Shown here piece after piece: positions 63,063 to 64,000 of a DNA stretch of 64,000 bases (position 1 is the first letter of the stretch; each line of letters begins with the position of its first letter). The DNA lies in contig NZ_CAJNBK010000006.1 in assembly GCF_905220975.1 (NCBI RefSeq), forward strand, positions 62,001 through 126,000, read 5' to 3'. A program made the position numbers and the translations under genes. This DNA is from Paraburkholderia haematera. Its GTDB lineage: Bacteria; Pseudomonadota; Gammaproteobacteria; Burkholderiales; Burkholderiaceae. A model generated the notes under the pieces. That model was given only the letters and a program-made list of their open reading frames with translations, was not told the DNA's origin and did no database searches.

Positions 63063-64000
63063 ATGGCAAGCCTCAATAAAGCATCAATCGCCTCTTCCAT
63101 GCAGACCATGCGCAACGTCGCGCAGTCACGCCGCACCCGGCGTGTCATCACGGGTCTGCTGATCTTCCTCGTATTGTTCGGTCTGCTGGGTTTTTTCGCG
63201 GCGCCGCCGTTGATTCGCCACATTGCCGAACAGCAACTCAGCAAGCAGCTCGACCGGCCTGCCACGATAGGCCGCATTGCGCTCAATCCCTACACGCTCA
63301 AACTCGAAGCCGATCGCGTGCATATCGGCGAGCGTGGCGGCGCGGGCGACTTCGTCGATATTTCGCGGCTTATCGTGCAGCCGTCATGGAGTTCGCTGTT
63401 TCGCGGCGCGCCGATCGTCGACGAAATACAACTCGATTCGCCGCGTTTTCATATTGTTCGCTACGATGCGCAGCGCTTCAATTTCACCGACCTGATCGAG
63501 AAATTCTCGAAGCAGCCGGCCACACCCAATAGCAAGCCGACACTCTTTTCAGTGTCGAACATTCGCCTCGAAAACGGCCAGATTACGTTCGACGACAAGC
63601 TGCTCGGCGTCATGCACGTGATCGATCAATGGAAGCTCGGCATTCCGTTCATCGCCACGCTGCCTTCGAAAACCGATATCTTCGTCGAGCCGTTGCTGCG
63701 CGCACGCATTGACGGCAGTCCGCTTGCTATCGACGGCAAGACCAAGCCGTTTGCCGCGTCGCGCGAATCGGAAGTGTCGCTGCGCTTCGACGGGCTCGAC
63801 GTGCCGCGTCTCATGTCCTACGTGCCGACCAGGCTGCCCGTGATTGTGCAGAGCGGCAAGTTGTCCACCGATCTCAAGCTCAACTTCGTGATGTCCAACG
63901 ACGCGCCTTCGCTGCGCGTGGCGGGCACGGTTGATTTGAACGACGTGGACATGCTCGATCAGGGCAAGGCGCCGTTCTTCGCCGCGCGCGCGGTGCATGT
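63063..64000 (+). CDS. DUF748 (AsmA-like) protein, 3' end cut off
   Basis: The ATG at 63063 opens a frame to the window edge (312 codons). A basic N-terminus and one membrane helix (~32-50; ITGLLIFLVLFGLLGFF) are followed by AsmA/DUF748 sequence: LDRPATIGRIALNPYTLKLE, VQPSWSSLFRGAPIVDEIQL and SVSNIRLENGQITFDDKL. Large proteins of this family span the periplasm and are tied to outer-membrane lipid transport. The segment seen is only the start of what is usually over 1,000 residues. Confidence 0.88.
   Translation, partial: MASLNKASIASSMQTMRNVAQSRRTRRVITGLLIFLVLFGLLGFFAAPPLIRHIAEQQLSKQLDRPATIGRIALNPYTLKLEADRVHIGERGGAGDFVDISRLIVQPSWSSLFRGAPIVDEIQLDSPRFHIVRYDAQRFNFTDLIEKFSKQPATPNSKPTLFSVSNIRLENGQITFDDKLLGVMHVIDQWKLGIPFIATLPSKTDIFVEPLLRARIDGSPLAIDGKTKPFAASRESEVSLRFDGLDVPRLMSYVPTRLPVIVQSGKLSTDLKLNFVMSNDAPSLRVAGTVDLNDVDMLDQGKAPFFAARAVH

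Overview
The window is high-GC, densely coded DNA, and almost every recognisable protein points to Burkholderiaceae, most likely Paraburkholderia or Burkholderia sensu lato. The markers are a short H-NS-type protein with a GRGR-like DNA-binding tail, a DUF3563 microprotein, intracellular PHB depolymerase with an active-site cysteine, many chemoreceptors, and non-phosphorylative sugar catabolism. No rRNA, tRNA, CRISPR array, integrase or intact insertion sequence was found. This assignment rests on reading the proteins, not on a search.

Layout. 1-3.5 kb: a DedA membrane protein fused to a rhodanese domain (cut by the window edge), a small conserved protein and a PAS-type chemoreceptor. 3.7-10.5 kb: a BvgS-like multidomain hybrid kinase, then a GntP-type permease diverging from a sigma-54 activator, with a well-matched -24/-12 promoter in front of the permease. 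10.6-13.3 kb: small proteins, a beta-lactamase-fold hydrolase and an H-NS paralogue. 13.9-18.6 kb: a Fae (formaldehyde-activating enzyme)-family protein, aldo/keto reductase, succinate-semialdehyde-type dehydrogenase and MFS transporter in one apparent operon. 18.9-24.3 kb: a chaperone-usher fimbrial operon (pilin, chaperone, usher, adhesin-like subunit) with hairpins between genes. 24.6-26.2 kb: prfC. 26.3-27.3 kb: a small foreign-looking island with a candidate structured RNA (C4-like), a long inverted repeat and one unknown gene.

27.3-31.6 kb: a LysR regulator, a Pat-type protein acetyltransferase and an unknown protein with an H-NS-like tail. 31.7-41.8 kb: an IclR regulator diverging from a nine-gene operon (sugar ABC transporter, split UxaA-type dehydratase, aldo/keto reductase, lactonase, SDR, FAH-family hydrolase) that together spells a complete non-phosphorylative route for L-fucose or a close 6-deoxy or L-galacto sugar, ending in pyruvate plus L-lactate. 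41.9-50.3 kb: thioesterase, a second chemoreceptor, cold-shock protein, AGE-family epimerase, MgtC-like protein and several small proteins. 50.4-55.4 kb: 3-hydroxyacyl-CoA dehydrogenase, a HipA remnant, flavin reductase, cupin, PHB depolymerase and glutathione S-transferase. 55.4-64 kb: a Cache chemoreceptor, copper ATPase CopA behind a textbook CueR-type promoter, PaiB-like protein, DUF1254 lipoprotein and the start of a DUF748/AsmA-like protein.

Regulatory picture. All three chemoreceptors have a sigma-28 (FliA)-type promoter with exactly 11 bases between its two boxes, which places them in the flagellar/chemotaxis regulon although they are scattered. The permease has a sigma-54 promoter next to its activator. 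The fimbrial operon has a hairpin after the pilin gene and a pair of mutually exclusive hairpins before the usher gene. The most novel-looking items are the Fae-family operon, the candidate C4-like RNA with its cruciform-type repeat, and the split UxaA-type dehydratase in a fucose-type operon.
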